Positions 1-10,507 of a DNA stretch of 64,000 nt are shown here, in pieces. Every line of letters begins with the position of its first letter. The first letter of the stretch is position 1. Below the pieces are notes generated by a model. The model did not search any database, was not told where the DNA came from, and saw nothing but the letters and a program-made list of their open reading frames with translations. Made by a program: the position numbers and the translations under genes. Source of the stretch: Biscogniauxia marginata (taxonomy: Eukaryota > Ascomycota > Sordariomycetes > Xylariales > Xylariaceae); contig MU404060.1 of the NCBI GenBank assembly GCA_022695795.1, forward strand, positions 676,749 to 740,748, given 5' to 3'.

Positions 1-986
1 ACAAGGTAGACAATCTGGTAGAGAGGATGCGCGTCAGATGTACCAACATCGCCATGGGATCGAACGAAAGCATCGCCAGCGCGGACAAGGCTATTAGCAA
101 TGCGGCGCAGGTCGGAAATTGGGTCCTGATCAAGAACGTCCACCTTGCACCTACGTGGTTGCAATCGCTCGAGAAGCGCATGGAGTCGCTCAACCCTCAC
201 TCAGACTTCAGACTGTTCCTATCGATGGAGTCGAGCCCGAAGATTCCCGTCAACCTCCTTCGCGCATCTCGTGTGCTCATGTATGAGCAACCAGCCGGTG
301 TTAGAGCCAACATGAAGGATTCGATGTCTTCGATCTCAACACGCACTACCAAGAGTCCGGTTGAACGCACTAGGCTGTACCTGCTTCTCTCGTTCCTACA
401 CGCTGTAGTTCAGGAGCGACTGCGATACGCGCCCAATCTAGGGTGGAAGGGCTTCTGGGAGTTTAATGACAGTGACGTAAGTGTTTAAAATTTGTCATGC
501 ATTCGTAGGAAGATACTAACAGACATGCAGTATGAATGTTCGGCCTTTATTATTGATACCTGGATTGAATCTGTGGCACAAAACCGAACAAACATTGCAC
601 CGCAGAATATCCCGTGGGACATGGTCCGCTATCTTGTACGCGAGACGTACGGCGGCAAGATCGACGATGAAGGAGATTACAACCAGCTCACCGAGCTAGT
701 CAACCAGTTCCTAACGCCATCAGCCTACGACATTGGACACAAGCTAGTTGAAAGTTCAGAGAAGGATGGGCAGGAGTCGAGCTTGATCGTTCCGTCGGGC
801 ACATCGCTACAAGAGTTCATGGGCTGGATCCACAAGCTGCCAGAGCGTGAGCCACCGACGTACCTAGGTCTGCCGGCCAACGCGGAGAAGCTATTGTTGG
901 TAGGCCTCGGCCGAAGCCTGATCCAGAACCTAAGGAAGGTTACCGAGTTGTTAGACGAGGGAGAGCAGTTGGTGACCGAGGCTTAG
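1..986 (+). CDS. DYN1: Cytoplasmic dynein 1 heavy chain, C-terminal end (5' partial)
   Basis: This is the last part of the minus-end-directed microtubule motor that moves nuclei, endosomes and vesicles along fungal hyphae. The gene enters from the left edge with codons starting at base 3. The visible protein carries the conserved stretch around [16 protein letters not shown], then [19 protein letters not shown], which lies at the end of the AAA ring, followed by the short C-terminal region typical of fungal dyneins. One intron is inferred at 477-530 (GTAAGT, branch ACTAAC, ATGCAG). It joins FNDSD to YECSAF without a frame change. The protein ends in a TAG at 984-986 after [13 protein letters not shown] see no truncation apart from the window edge. 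Family identity is very secure; assignment to dynein 1 rather than an axonemal type follows from the ascomycete context. Confidence 0.95.
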
Positions 987-2039
987 GGTGATGGTGTATG
1001 AGTTGTATGAAGAGAAGAGTGTATCATGGTTGGTGTATGATTGAAGACGAGACGTTCAAGGTGGATGAGGCGTGAGGGAAGATGCTACGAATACTTGGAC
1101 GGCGTATGGTTTATTTCTTTTCTCCCCCTTTTCTGGTTGCTTCATTTACACAATAGGGAATATTGATACCCTGAACATAGATTGTATCCATTCTCCTTTT
1201 GTCTCATGTCCTAGAGGGACATACATAGATTAAATGCTTCATTCGTACCATTGAGCACCCCTATGGAATTTATCGGTGATTTTCGCGTAATAGCCAAGTA
1301 CATTATTCTTCTACATATGATGAAATGAAGTGAGACGACTGAATAGGGGGTCCCACTTACGTAGAGCCGCATGATACCTACTAAGGTAAGGTACCTGACC
1401 TACCCACCCTACCTACGTAGACCACCTAGTCTCGGAAACTTTTTTTTGTTTCTCTCGATGCTACCTTCTACGATGGGGTTTCGTGGGGGGGAGGGGGTGT
1501 TTCTTTCCCCATCCATTGCTCAAAACTACGGACGAATCAAGCACGCTTAGTGCCCCACGCCGCCCTCAACTCACTGAGGCCTTATTAGGTAGATCAAGTA
1601 GATCAATCAGCTTACTCTATTATCAGCAGAAGGTGATTTTATGCACGATTTATGCAGGGAGATGGAACTATATACATGCCTAGGTAGGTTAGGTATGTAC
1701 AAATAGTTTAAAAGCCGCCTACGAAAAGTGAACAGTACGGTATACATAGGTATATTTACTTTGCCCCGATTTTATCTTATGATTAAAGAGATAATTTCTT
1801 AGCCGTATCGGAAGCAATTGCCATGTAAATACGTGTTATATATATTATACTCATGGAAGTGTAGCAGTTTCGGACATAAAAGACGAAGTGTTTGACTTGT
1901 TAGATAACATTGTCGCATAAAGACTTCGTCGGGTTAAGGCCGCAGGACCACTAACAGGCCTACCAGGTAGGTTAGGTAAGTGGGGCCCGCACACAAATTT
2001 TCTACCCTTACTATTAAAAATAATGAGCCAATCCAACAT
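987..2039. other. Spacer: dynein 3' flank to tRNA-Tyr
   Basis: About 1 kb without a supported gene. It holds the probable dynein 3' UTR and short GGTAGG/TACCTA direct and inverted repeats near 1380-1420 and 1680-1700. No conserved protein is visible in any frame. Confidence 0.6.
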
Positions 2040-2127
2040 CTCCCAGTAGCTCAGTTGGTTTAGAGCGTTCGGCTGTAATGGTTAAATTGTCACCGAAAGG
2101 TCACTTGTTCGACTCAGGTCTGGGAGA
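2040..2127 (+). tRNA. tRNA-Tyr (anticodon GTA) with 13-nt intron
   Basis: The sequence folds into a complete cloverleaf. The 7-bp acceptor CTCCCAG/CTGGGAG is perfect, with C1:G72, the eukaryotic tRNA-Tyr identity pair. The D stem GCTC/GAGC is perfect with T8, A14 and GG in the loop. The anticodon stem TTCGG/CCGAA is perfect, with loop CTGTAA interrupted by a 13-nt intron just after position 37, as expected for nuclear tRNA-Tyr. The T stem ACTTG/CAGGT has one G.U pair and loop TTCGACT; the discriminator is A. Internal A box (TAGCTCAGTTGG) and B box (GTTCGACTC) are present. T-rich runs starting about 10 nt downstream can serve as a Pol III terminator. It is very likely functional. Confidence 0.88.
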
Positions 2128-2287
2128 AGTTAATCTTTACTTTTTTCTTTTTTTCCCTTTCAAATTGCAGCGAGATGGGGGGGTTTTCTTTGGGTTTTTC
2201 TTTTTTCTTTTTTTCTTCACAGGCATTAATTATCAGTGCCGGCCGGCTAGGTTTCTAATGTCCTAATTTACAACTACCTTCCCGCAT

Positions 2288-2378
2288 TTCTCAGTAGCTC
2301 ACTCAGTTGGTTCAGAGGGTTCGGCTGCAATAGTTTGCTGTCGCCGAGAGGTCGCTTGTCTGACTCAGGTATGGGAGA
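2288..2378 (+). pseudogene. Decayed tandem copy of tRNA-Tyr
   Basis: This element aligns along its whole length with the tRNA-Tyr 160 bp upstream, including most of the intron and the following T-rich tail. It has a CTCA/ACTC insertion in the D arm, a broken B box (GTCTGACTC instead of GTTCGACTC), acceptor mismatches and a GTA to GCA change at the anticodon. It looks like a tandem duplicate that has lost function. A tRNA-derived repeat is the alternative. Confidence 0.6.
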
Positions 2379-5300
2379 ATTTATCTTCCTTTCTTGAATC
2401 TTCTGGGATACAGAGAGGGCATGGCCGGGCGGCTTTGATAGATACCCTCTGCGCAAGGCTGTGGCCGAAATCGGCCACTTCGGCCACGGATCTGGCCGTT
2501 TGAGAAGGGAGTTTCTATTGCAGCTCTCCAGTCTACGCTGAGCCTTACTCTCCCGGTTCTTCTTCGCCGTGGAACCCACGGAGCACTACGAATTAGGTCT
2601 ACGTAGCCGTGGGATTTTTGTCCTATTTCACGCTTGGCTAGCATTCTCCATGGTGGGAATGCTCTTATATGAATAAACAGCCATAGGGACGATTGCGCAA
2701 ATCGTCAATCAATAGATTACATTGTTGATGGCTGTCACGTAGGGTTAGAGGCAAAGGAGCTGTGGCCGCCCTGGGCAATTACATAGATAGGTACACAGTA
2801 TTATTTCTTAGCCTGAATCTAGACATGAGTGTTCGAGAAGTTCCAGACTACCAAACTTCATTTCAGAGTTATGTTAACATGACTATGCTTAATGGCTGAG
2901 CTGATATTATTGGAGAATCTACGGCTTCTGGGATGACCTTGAAGGGGTTGTGGTAAGGAGGCTTTGTGACTTCCTGCAGTCTGATATAAAGGGAGGTAAG
3001 TGAAAACGGCAGCGATGAGAGATAGTCATATTGACCCCCTTCGTATTTTATATATTCCCTAAGGTAGCGAAGTGAATCGAAACAAAAATATCTGCCACCA
3101 TCACAAGATAATGTCATGTTTAGGGGGATAGTAAAGGGGGTAGGATTTGGAGCGATGAAAGCAGAGAAAGGCTCTGTTACCCCCCCCTGGAGAATCCATC
3201 AAAGTTTCTCTCCTCTTCTCGCTTCTCTGGTCATCCAAAACTCTTGTTCACAGTTGTAACGCATATCATGTAGTACGAATTGATTGCAGAACCAAATTTT
3301 TTTTTTGATATTCTGTCCATCATGGGGGTCACTACTCAAGAAGCGGCATATCTCCTCAATGACCAAGAAAAACATAGCGACGGTCAGATCATGACTCTGT
3401 GAAGCCTGTATTCGAACTGCTCACCTCTGAGCCTGTAGATTCGTAAAGTAGCACAACCAGAAATGTCTGATCAAGATGCCTATGTTACGACTCCCAAGAG
3501 ACTTACAGTCGAACCCCTAACTCCTGAGCTAACAGATCATACGTTAGGACGGCTGGGGGTTCAAATCACACACGCGATGGTTGCCAAATAGATTTCGTCC
3601 TAGTTACTGCTTTGAGAGCCCAGAAACACTTGCAGAATGTGCGAGCTCTTCCGTCATCTCCCCCCCCTCTGAACAGGGAACGACAATGAGATTGCTTGAT
3701 CTACACCTCCGTTCATGTTGTGCCGACAAAGGCAAAAAATCTCGTCGCTAACCGGGGTGTGCTACTGGGTCACGTGTCGAGGTTCAAAGGATGACTAGTT
3801 CTCTGGAAGACGCCAGTAGTGACAAGCCTGGCTATGCAGCTGTTCATACCCGGAGGTCTCTTGACGATTACGAAGAAACTACGGCTGTTTTAAGCAACCC
3901 CGAGTCCCTTAAGCAGGGATTTAAACAGACTATTGAGTTCACGGAATACAGTATCGACTAACTAGGCCCCAATGATCTCCACGCTCCTAGGAGACAATTT
4001 AGGAGAAATTACAAAGAGGTCTTTGGTGTTGAATTGGTGGTTTGTTAGATGTGATCGAGGTTGGTAGACAGTACGTAGTATGGTTGAAACTCTACAGAGC
4101 CTTAATCCCGAGCTCGAAGAAAATGATTTCCTGCCTGACATCTAAACCTATGGCGCCCACGATAAAAGCTATTCGATTTGAATATTGTAGTTGGTCGGGT
4201 TGCAATCGGACCAGTGCCGCGACCATCCGTAATAAACGCACATTGGGAGAAAGCATTATGCAGGGTTAATACGAATTGACTACACACAGCTCAGCTTAAA
4301 CTCTGACCAAAGAGCGGCACTTAGTCAGGTCCGTGTTCTAGATTAGGTACATAGCAGGTAGTTTAAAAAAATTATTTCATCTTTAGGGTTATCTTTTTTC
4401 ATGCGACACTGAGGGTAGTTAAACTGCCAATTTAGCGTCGTATCTCGCTTCTTGGCGGGATCCAGGGGTTCGTGTCTAGCACGAGCGTCGGCCAATCAGG
4501 ACAACCGCAATTGTCATGCTTAACCTTAGTGGATTTTTAGAGTTTCGATTTTTGTTCTTCTTCTTCTCTCCTTTTACCCTTTCTCACTTCCTCTTACGAT
4601 TATTTAGTTATATGATGACTTGAACAGATCATGCGGGTGTATGCTTAGAAGAGTTATAGCAATTTGTGTAATTTATAGGTATTAGACGTATCTCGCTTAT
4701 TATGCTCGTAAGCAGATGGGGCCGCTGGTTGATGACATGCTAAATTGATTGATTTGATGAGTCGCATCTTATCTGTGGGCTGGCAGCTGCAGGCTAAGCT
4801 GCAGGAGGATGGGGCTTAGATAAAAAAGCTTGGCGGCTGGGGAAGACAGTGTCAAGTCCCCTGCTTCTTGGGTACCTAGGTAGGTACCTCCTGTCTTCTC
4901 CTTTCCTTCCAGACTAGTCCCCAAAGGGATATATATACCTATGCTTTAAGGATAAGGGAGGGGAGGGCAAACCCCGAAGACGGGTGTGTATGACAAAGAT
5001 CATGGAGATCACGATGGCAACATTGGTCAGGGATGGACGGGAGGCTGACGCTGAAGGGTCGCACAGCAGCTTAGGGACGAAATGTCCACGGGACGAGGAG
5101 GTGACAAGAGACAAAATAAAATATGGGAAAAATACAGGTGCCTAGGTATTACTCACTGCTATATATATTCGGGGGTTAGTGTAATCTCCTTCCACCCCCC
5201 CCCTTTCTTGACCCCCCTTTATCGGCGGCTCTGCTAAAGTTGGTCGAATGGTGCGATCCGAATCGGCATGGACCAATCAACAGATCAAATCAATTGGGTA

Positions 5301-6624
5301 TAAGGTAGTAGTCAAGTGACGACGGAGCTGAGAAGCTGGTGATCCCCTTTTCTTTTCTTTTTTAATCATCACGTACATGTACCTTAGGTAGGCATTCATG
5401 TACCCCCTTCTCCCTTGCAGACCGCTCTGTCAAGCTGCATATGACGGATCACTAGGCGGCGAAGGCCAATTGGAAAGCGGAGATTACAGATCAATGATGT
5501 GATGGCAGATAAGTCACGTACCTGCTATATGTACTGTTGCATATGAGCAGGCTGGCTAAGGAGGAAACCTTGTTGCGTATTAGCTAACACGGCCAATCAC
5601 CAGGCAGCAAATAATAATCAGATTGATTCAGCCGGGACGCCGACGCCGGGCTAGGGGGGTGTGCGTTAAACTAGAGGTGGCCCTTACACTAGGGGAAGCC
5701 TGGGAAGTGGGAACTTGGTGCCTGGTTCACCTCCAATCCAGCACTGGCACTGCTTCTACCGCATTCTGGGCCTTCGCATCGTATGCCCGAGTCCCGACCT
5801 GAGGTAGAACGCCTCACAAACACATTTCACCATTGTCCGCCTGCTTGTCGTCTTTCCTTTTACACTCTTTTCTTTTTTTCTTTTCTTTTTTTCCCCCTTC
5901 CTCCTTCCCCTTTTCTATCTACCTACGTATCCGCCATCAACCCAAAACCCCCCCTCTCGCTTCTCCTTACCACCAGATCTTCTCGGTGAGCATCGCCTTG
6001 GCCTCACCACCGAAGACAGAAAAAAAGAAAAGGGACAAAAAAAGTGGCGTAGTTGGGCTCGACCACATGGGTCACGGTCACACATTCAAACCAAACAACG
6101 CATCATACACACGCCCCCAGTCTAGGCCCAGACATAGCAGACCGTACCACATCACTCCACCCACCGTCCGACCCTCGTCATTCGAGATACCTCTCGAAAC
6201 CCCGGATTTTCATCCCAGTCGTATTCCTAATCAGATCTTGATCCCGCAACCACCCTCTCTCCCCTTCCTCTAGTGTACCTCACAGTCCCCCCCCCTTTCC
6301 GTCATCCTTCCCCCGAGCCACGATTGGTCCTTAGCAAGAGCTCAAGAACTCCCGTGACACCTAATAAGCAAGACGGCCACCGCCTCGGTTATATACTACC
6401 AATATACTAGCAAAAGTCCTTGCCTTGACTACTGCCATTGTCCCTCTTGGCCACCAGCCGTCCTCACACGTCTGCGAATTGTTCTAGAACCTCTGCTCAT
6501 ATCACCCAGAAATACGAGCCCCCATGTCCCTCTCCTGTAGCCTAACCACAGAGGCATAGTATATCCGCTAGCCTCGTGGCCTATTGCCACTACTGTGTCC
6601 GGCCTTTGGGAAGAGGGCCGGATC
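2379..6624. other. Long spacer and SreA leader
   Basis: About 4.2 kb with no firm gene. Near 3400-3570 there are several isolated T-arm-like words (GTTCGAAT, GGGTTCAAATC) on both strands that do not fold into tRNAs. A protein-like stretch interrupted by one stop lies at 3791-4045. A GGTACCTAGGTAGGTACC repeat sits at 4871-4888. The last 800 bp is strongly CT-rich (for example 5860-5960), as in fungal 5' UTRs and promoters, and is probably the leader of the GATA-factor gene. Confidence 0.55.
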
Positions 6625-8447
6625 ATGACGGCTATCATGGAGGTGGCCCAGCCTTCGCACACCAAACTTCTTAGAGAAGAACCCGGCTCCATCAGGACCG
6701 CTCTCCCCTCACATCCCGGAATCGAAAGAGAGAGCACTCAGTTGTCCGATTCTATGATGGCTATCCATAAAACTGCCTCCTCCGTTGGTTCGAGGAGCCC
6801 AGCGGCTCACAGTATCGCCGAGTCGTCAGATGCACCTAGTCCGTCGATACACGGATCCGACCGAGCTCATTCCAAAAGTCCCTCGCCGTTCGGTGCCATC
6901 CATCCGGAGAACTCGACAAGTTTCAAGTCTAGCCCTACTTCCAACCCGAGTGGCCAGGTGTGCAGGTGAGGTCTTGATTTCTAAACCGATACGCACGGCA
7001 GCTAATGGAGGACAGCAATTGTGGCACCACGAGAACACCGCTCTGGAGACGCTCACCCCAAGGCGCCACGATATGCAATGCCTGTGGACTGTATTTGAAG
7101 GCGCGCAATTCGTCCCGTCCGACGATTTTGAAGCGCCCGCTGTCCGTAGCCTCTGCCCCTCCGAAAAAGACTCCCGAGAAGACGTCGCCCTCATGCTCCT
7201 CTCAGGCCGCCTCCGCGAACATCCCCGGCGCTACTTACGTCGCCGCGGATCAGACCCCCACTGGATCCTGCCCGGGCGGAGGTCGATGTAATGGTACAGG
7301 GGGCGCCGAAGGTTGCAGTGGCTGTCCCGCTTACAACAATCGGATCGCCAAGAGTGCCCAGCTTCAGAATCAGTCGGCCGCCAGAGCTCAGGATGGCCCT
7401 TCAGAGGATGCGCCGGCGCCGATCGATATTAATGCTCAGCAGAGTCAAACCCAAGCGCAGAATACAACCGTAGTCATCGCCTGCCAGAACTGCGGTACTA
7501 CGATAACTCCGTTATGGCGTCGCGACGAAGCTGGACATACTATATGCAATGCCTGCGGTACGTATAACTCGCCAAGCATTGAGAGGTTGAATACTAAATT
7601 TAGACTTGCTCCAGGACTATACCATAAGCTTCACGGAGTTCATCGGCCGGTGACCATGAAGAAATCGGTGATCAAGAGGAGGAAACGGGTGATACCAGCA
7701 GGGCATGGAGAAGCCGGGACGATTGCTGCAACAGACGACGCCATGACCATTGATTCGCTGGAACAGCAAAGTCAATATGCCGAATCCGAAATGGAGCGTG
7801 GCAGTTTCAACGATGATGGATCCGTCAATCTTGGGTTTCGACGAAGAACTAACTACCCCCTAACACTACTTCCAGAGCCTATCCGGTCCGGCCAGGGATC
7901 GACACCGTTATCATCCACTGATTTAATGGCATATCACACGACTCACGCGCCGCACCCGCTCGAGCTCCGTGATTCACTCACCGACGATAACCGATTAGCG
8001 CCGTTAACCTCTATCTCGATCATGAGTGATCGTCAATCGTCTCTTTCGCCTGCTTCATTCCTCTCCCCGTCAAGAAGGAAGCGTTCCTTTTCGGCGACAG
8101 ATTCAGATGTTCTACCTAGCGAATCTGGCCAGGATGGGTCTAAAAGATTATCGTCGATCAAATCTATCCTCAATCCACCCCCAACATCAAGTCATAATTA
8201 CCACTCGATCGACGATGGGCCCGAATCGCTACAGCTTCGTTCTCCAGCGACCAGCCTGTTGTCAGCACCTAGCCCGGGGCCTTTCTCAATCACTTCAAGC
8301 ATGATTCCCAGTATGCATTCGAGAGAAACGACGGTAGAGAGTGAGAGATCCAAGGCCGACAGGCGAGCAATACTCCAACAAGAAGCCGAACGGATGCGTG
8401 AGATGTTGGCGGCCAAGGAGCGGGAGCTGGCCGCTCTAGGAGAATAG
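6625..8447 (+). CDS. sreA: SreA-type GATA repressor of siderophore biosynthesis and iron uptake
   Basis: Nuclear transcription factor that, in characterised fungi (SREA, SRE, URBS1), binds GATA elements and represses siderophore and iron-uptake genes when iron is plentiful. The 571-aa product joins three exons with introns at 6966-7015 and 7558-7614. Finger 1 is C113-x2-C116-x17-C134-x2-C137. The cysteine-rich region unique to this subfamily is C199, C205, C214, C217 (CPGGGRC...CSGC). Finger 2 is C270-x2-C273-x17-C291-x2-C294 followed by [18 protein letters not shown]-terminal helix rich in Glu and Arg ([16 protein letters not shown]) looks coiled-coil. Two GATA fingers flanking the iron-sensing cysteines make the SreA call specific. 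The start ATG at 6625 is the first in frame; an upstream GTG is ignored. No siderophore genes lie nearby. Intron 2 is 57 nt and stop-free. Confidence 0.93.
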
Positions 8448-9738
8448 ACTCGTCTCCACTAATCCTAATGCAACGTCAACTATCTCAGCCTCAATTATCA
8501 AATCGGAAATATAGGACGGGTCAAAAAAGGAAAAAGGGAAAAAAGAAAAAGAAAAAAAAAGTCTGAAGACTCTTAGGTGGTGTTGTTTCTATAGGGGGGA
8601 AATGGTACAAAGAGGACATGAAAATTAGATATATGGCAAATTCGGCGTACGCACGGCTCTTCAATGCCGGAGCTGATGGGTGTCTATGGGTAGGCTAGGG
8701 GGAAGGGAAGCTTTAACCAAGGGTTCTGTCAGGAATTTTAACTCGTGTCTGACGGAGTTGGTACCACATGGCGGTTTGGAATCAGGAGTCGGAAACGTAC
8801 AGGTTTAAGGGCAACTAGCAAATAGTATTCATTGCCTAGTCGGTTTGTATTTACAGGATATAACTACCTCTTATATTTCGGTCGATGCTTGACTTACATA
8901 TCCAAGTCTTTTTTCTAGGGGGTGAAGTTTTCCCCCCCTCTAAATAGTGATTTGATCTGTCAGTCGTCTTTGGCTATGCAAGGTAAGGATTGAGAGAGGA
9001 GGGGGGGGTAGAGGGCGTTATAGTAAACTACCTACCCACCTACGTACAGTTAAGAAGAAAAAAAACGGGGGCTGCGGATATAACAATTATAAAATCTCCT
9101 GATGCGGAACCAACTCTTAAAGAGCTCTACTAATACTTGACCTTTTTTTTTTCTACCCAGTCACGTTATAAGCCTGCCTAGCACTACAAATATATATATA
9201 GACTGGTTAGTGGGTTATTTAGTTTCGCAGTCGTTCGCCTTACGCAACGCCACACATATACACTTTATACGTACCTAATATCAACCTAGATATACATGAT
9301 AAGCTGGCGCCTCTTCTAAAAGATTTCAATTCCCTCTCGTCTTTAATCGTCGCCATCATATAGTAAAAGGGTTTTATTTTATTTCACTCCTTTTTCTTTT
9401 CTTTTCCCTTATCATCGTTCCCGTCTTCCTTCCCCTTCCCTTTCCCTTTCCCTTCCTGCGTCACACACATATAACATAGGTACGTATATCATACACAACA
9501 AGTTTTCAACCCTGCCTTTTTCTAGTCGTTTCCCTCCCTCCCTCGTGTCATTCATATATTCAGGATTTTCCTTTAATATGATTTTTACGATACCACACAA
9601 GAGACTCTCTCTTTCTCTCGCAATCAAGCTTCTCCCCTATTTCCGTTCCGCCCCCTTCTCTCCCTTGCCGGAATAATGGAGTTCCCTCTCCCCGTTTCCC
9701 GCCCATTTGTCTATTTCTGTTTCGCTTGGGTTTGGGTT
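8448..9738. other. Convergent 3' spacer between sreA and TVP15
   Basis: It contains purine-rich tracts after the sreA stop, a CCCTTT-type pyrimidine repeat near 9424-9456, and the likely 3' UTRs of the two convergent genes. No coding region is supported. Confidence 0.6.
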
Positions 9739-10507
9739 TTATACCTGCTCGGCGCCCCAGCCGGCGTCGGCCTCGCGCATGTTGGCGGGCGGCTCGATGG
9801 AGGGGACGAACTCGAGGGCGCAGTAGGCGACACCCGTGAGGCCGACGATGGCGCCAGCCACGTAGCGCGTCCAGTGGTCGCTCAGGAGGATGGAGCCGAT
9901 GAAGATGTAAACTATTTTTAAAATCGATTAGAAAGGGGGAAAGAAGCGATTAAGGCAGCTGGGCATTTGTAGTTTTTATGATATATTTTGATGTGCTCAA
10001 CGAGGAACGCAACGGAGAGAGACGTACAGATACCGCGGCCGATGAAGGAGAACATAAAAGAGGCGTAGCGGGCCACCTGCGGGGGGATCTGGAACTCGAG
10101 CAGGCCGACGGCGGCGCCGAAGATGATGACGTACGCGCCGATGATGATCGATTGGCTATATGTTACCGATGTCGCGCGTTAGCATAGGATTTACCCAGAC
10201 ATCGAGATCAATATCCCTGGTGACGAGGACATCAACGACGGGGGGATTATGCCCGCTTCGAGGATGTATGGGCAGGTAAGGGTGAGCGGGTTGGGTGTAG
10301 GACGTACAAGCCCGAGTGGAAGAACTGCGATATGCCGCCGAGGATCATGATGACGCCCACGACGAGGTTGACGATGCGGCTGCGATACGAACACGTGTCA
10401 GTAACTAGTGCCTGTCTTTATCCCTTCAGGCCAGCCATGATGTGCGTAGCACAGGCAGCTAGTTGTCAATTGGGCGCGAAAACATACAAAGAGTCGGAGA
10501 AGTCCAT
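9739..10507 (-). CDS. TVP15: TVP15-like Golgi membrane protein (COPI-associated family)
   Basis: Small multi-pass membrane protein of late Golgi/Tlg2 vesicles. The family is PF08507, COPI associated protein; its molecular role is not well defined. I assembled 130 residues from four exons: 10488-10507, 10308-10379, 10028-10155 and 9739-9911. The splice phases agree. Exon 1 is only 20 nt and encodes MDFSDS plus two bases. The joined protein reads MDFSDSFRIVNLVVGVIMILGG, continues with SIIIGAYVIIFGAAVGLLEF and FMFSFIGRGIFYIFIGSILL, and ends SIEPPANMREADAGWGAEQV, the conserved tail of fungal orthologues. About four hydrophobic segments are visible. The third donor was chosen as GTACGT at 10027 because it restores GRGIFYIFIG; a donor six bases upstream gives a poorer match. 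Because exons are short, automated callers could miss this gene. Confidence 0.8.

Noticed and set aside
3380..3600. Cluster of T-arm-like words suggesting tRNA genes
   Set aside because: A and B boxes are too close or missing, and no cloverleaf forms on either strand.
5833..6273. 146-aa open frame before sreA
   Set aside because: It is a Ser/Phe/Pro-rich translation of a CT-rich leader, with no domain and no codon signal.
6625..8447. Possible siderophore gene cluster around SreA
   Set aside because: No ornithine monooxygenase, NRPS, acyltransferase or siderophore transporter lies in the window; SreA stands alone among housekeeping genes.
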